A stretch of DNA of 8,395 bases from Rhodoferax sp. (GTDB lineage: Bacteria; Pseudomonadota; Gammaproteobacteria; Burkholderiales; Burkholderiaceae_C): contig JAKFXU010000098.1 of NCBI GenBank assembly GCA_021731215.1, forward strand, positions 1 to 8,395, in the 5' to 3' direction. Positions 6,241 to 8,395 of this stretch are shown here, piece by piece. The notes beneath the pieces were generated by a model, which was not told the origin of the DNA, made no database searches, and saw only the letters and a list, made by a program, of their open reading frames with translations. Within the stretch, counting starts at the first letter, position 1. The number at the start of each line of letters is the position of its first letter. The position numbers and the translations under genes are program-made.

Positions 6241-7536
6241 ATGGACATCTTGATCGCGGCCGCATTGGTACTGATGCTCTTTATTGTTTTGGGCTCAGGG
6301 CTGTGGATCGGCCTGTCGCTGCTGGGCGTGGCGGTGCTCGCCATGGAAATGTTCACCCAGCGCCCGGTGGGGGACGCCATGTTGCTCACCATCTGGGGCA
6401 CCACCTCCAGCTGGACGCTGACCGCGCTGCCGCTGTTCTTGTGGATGGGTGAAATCCTGTTTCGCAGCAAGCTCTCCGAGGGCCTGTTCAAAGGCCTGGC
6501 GCCCTGGCTGGACCGGCTGCCGGGTCGTCTGCTGCATGTCAATGTGATCGGCAGCACCATTTTTGCGGCGGTCTCGGGGTCGAGTGCGGCCACCTGTGCC
6601 ACCATCGGCAAAATAGCGTTGCCGGAGCTGAAAAAACGCGGCTACCCGGACGACATCTCCATCGGCACCCTGGCCGGCGCCAGCACCCTGGGGCTCTTGA
6701 TTCCGCCGTCCATCATCATGATTGTGTACGGCGTGGCCGCCAATGTGTCGATTGCCAAACTCTTCATCGCCGGGGTGATTCCGGGGCTGGTGCTGGCGGC
6801 CCTGTTCAGCGGCTACATCATGGTCTGGGCCCTGTTCAACAAGGACAAAGTGCCGCCCGCCGATGTGGCCCTGAGCTTGGGGCAAAAGCTGTACGCGTCG
6901 CGCCACCTGATCCCGGTGGTCTCCCTGATTGCCTTGGTTTTGGGTTCGATTTACTCCGGCGTCGCCACCGCCACCGAGGCGGCCGCGCTGGGTGTGGCGG
7001 GCTCGCTGATCCTGTCGCTGCTGGAACGCACCCTGAATTGGGCCACCTTCAAGGCCGGTCTGATGGCCGCCTGCCGGGTCTACTGCATGATTGGTTTGAT
7101 CCTGGCCGGGGCCGCGTTTCTGACGCTGGCCATGGGCTTTATCGGGCTGCCGCGCCACCTGGCTGAATTCATCGGCGCGCTCCACCTGTCGCCGTTCATG
7201 CTGATCGTGCTGCTGGTGGGCTTCTTCATCGTGCTCGGGTGCTTTCTGGACGGCATCTCGATGGTGGTGCTGACCATGGCGGTCTTGCTGCCGACGGTGG
7301 AAAAAGCCGGTTTCGACTTGATCTGGTTCGGCATCTTCATTGTGCTGGTGGTCGAGATGGCGCAAATCACGCCGCCGGTGGGCTTCAACCTGTTCGTGCT
7401 GCAAGGCCTGACCAAAAAGCAGTTGACCTACCTGGCCAGGGTCGCGCTGCCGTTTTTTCTGGTGATGTTGTTCATGGTTTTGCTGACCTACTTTGTGCCG
7501 GACATCGTGCTTTGGATGCCGCGCAATATGGCGTGA
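6241..7536 (+). CDS. TRAP transporter large membrane subunit (DctM family)
   Basis: A 431-residue polytopic inner-membrane protein of the DctM/ion-transporter superfamily, the translocating subunit of the TRAP carrier. The N-terminal half has GSSAATCATIGKIALPELKKRGY (113-135) and the hallmark GASTLGLLIPPSIIMIVYG (146-164). The C-terminal half repeats the architecture, with GCFLDGISMVVLT (333-345) and EMAQITPPVGFNLFVLQG (372-389). Both helical hairpins of the inverted-repeat elevator fold are thus present. Length and about 11-12 hydrophobic segments are normal for the family. The ATG at 6241 has only a weak TGGA upstream, so translation may be coupled to dctQ, which ends 30 bp before. It is the last transporter gene and is followed 81 bp later by the oxoprolinase. 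Confidence 0.96.
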   Translation: MDILIAAALVLMLFIVLGSGLWIGLSLLGVAVLAMEMFTQRPVGDAMLLTIWGTTSSWTLTALPLFLWMGEILFRSKLSEGLFKGLAPWLDRLPGRLLHVNVIGSTIFAAVSGSSAATCATIGKIALPELKKRGYPDDISIGTLAGASTLGLLIPPSIIMIVYGVAANVSIAKLFIAGVIPGLVLAALFSGYIMVWALFNKDKVPPADVALSLGQKLYASRHLIPVVSLIALVLGSIYSGVATATEAAALGVAGSLILSLLERTLNWATFKAGLMAACRVYCMIGLILAGAAFLTLAMGFIGLPRHLAEFIGALHLSPFMLIVLLVGFFIVLGCFLDGISMVVLTMAVLLPTVEKAGFDLIWFGIFIVLVVEMAQITPPVGFNLFVLQGLTKKQLTYLARVALPFFLVMLFMVLLTYFVPDIVLWMPRNMA

Positions 7537-7617
7537 GCGTTTGTCCGCGCCAACCGCACCTTCTTTGCTCCGCAATCCATTAACTGAACCGCCGTACCCA
7601 AGAATCGACGCACCATC

Positions 7618-8395
<778 letters not shown>

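Noticed and set aside
7537..7617. Promoter or terminator in the dctM-oxoprolinase gap
   Set aside because: No stem-loop, T-run or spaced -35/-10 pair stood out in these 81 bp.

Overview
The window looks like chromosomal DNA from a betaproteobacterium, most likely of the Comamonadaceae type (Rhodoferax/Polaromonas-like). This rests on moderately high G+C, strongly GC-biased third codon positions, the style of the intergenic repeats near the left end, and the gene families and their order. The assignment is inference from memory; no database was searched. No mobile element, CRISPR array, rRNA or tRNA gene was seen.

Layout. (1) Positions 2-112 hold the last 36 codons of an unrecognised + strand gene. 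(2) Positions 113-348 are a convergent intergenic region made mostly of repeats: a perfect 29-bp inverted repeat (160-247) and a G/C-rich intergenic repeat with a short hairpin (about 261-347). (3) On the - strand lie crcB (fluoride channel, 2716-2333) and then glgB (glycogen branching enzyme, 2226-349), separated by a 106-bp structured spacer. (4) Divergent from crcB, only 22 bp away, begins a + strand block that runs off the right edge. It holds a LysR-type regulator (2739-3653), a DUF1445 / D-glutamate cyclase-like 'putative hydro-lyase' (about 3766-4590), a complete tripartite TRAP transporter (DctP 4614-5585, DctQ 5698-6210, DctM 6241-7536) and the first 259 codons of an ATP-dependent 5-oxoprolinase (7618 to the edge).

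How the genes may work together. The LysR-to-oxoprolinase block reads as one catabolic locus. The TRAP system would import a small carboxylate, and the DUF1445 protein and the oxoprolinase would interconvert or open a cyclic lactam such as 5-oxoproline (pyroglutamate) with glutamate. The LysR protein probably controls it. A 26-bp dyad (3675-3700) overlaps a weak promoter-like sequence just upstream of the DUF1445 gene and is a good operator candidate. A hairpin between dctP and dctQ may set higher expression of the binding protein. The ligand, and the stereochemistry of the two lactam enzymes, are unproven and form the most interesting question here. glgB and crcB are housekeeping-type genes with no evident link to that locus.
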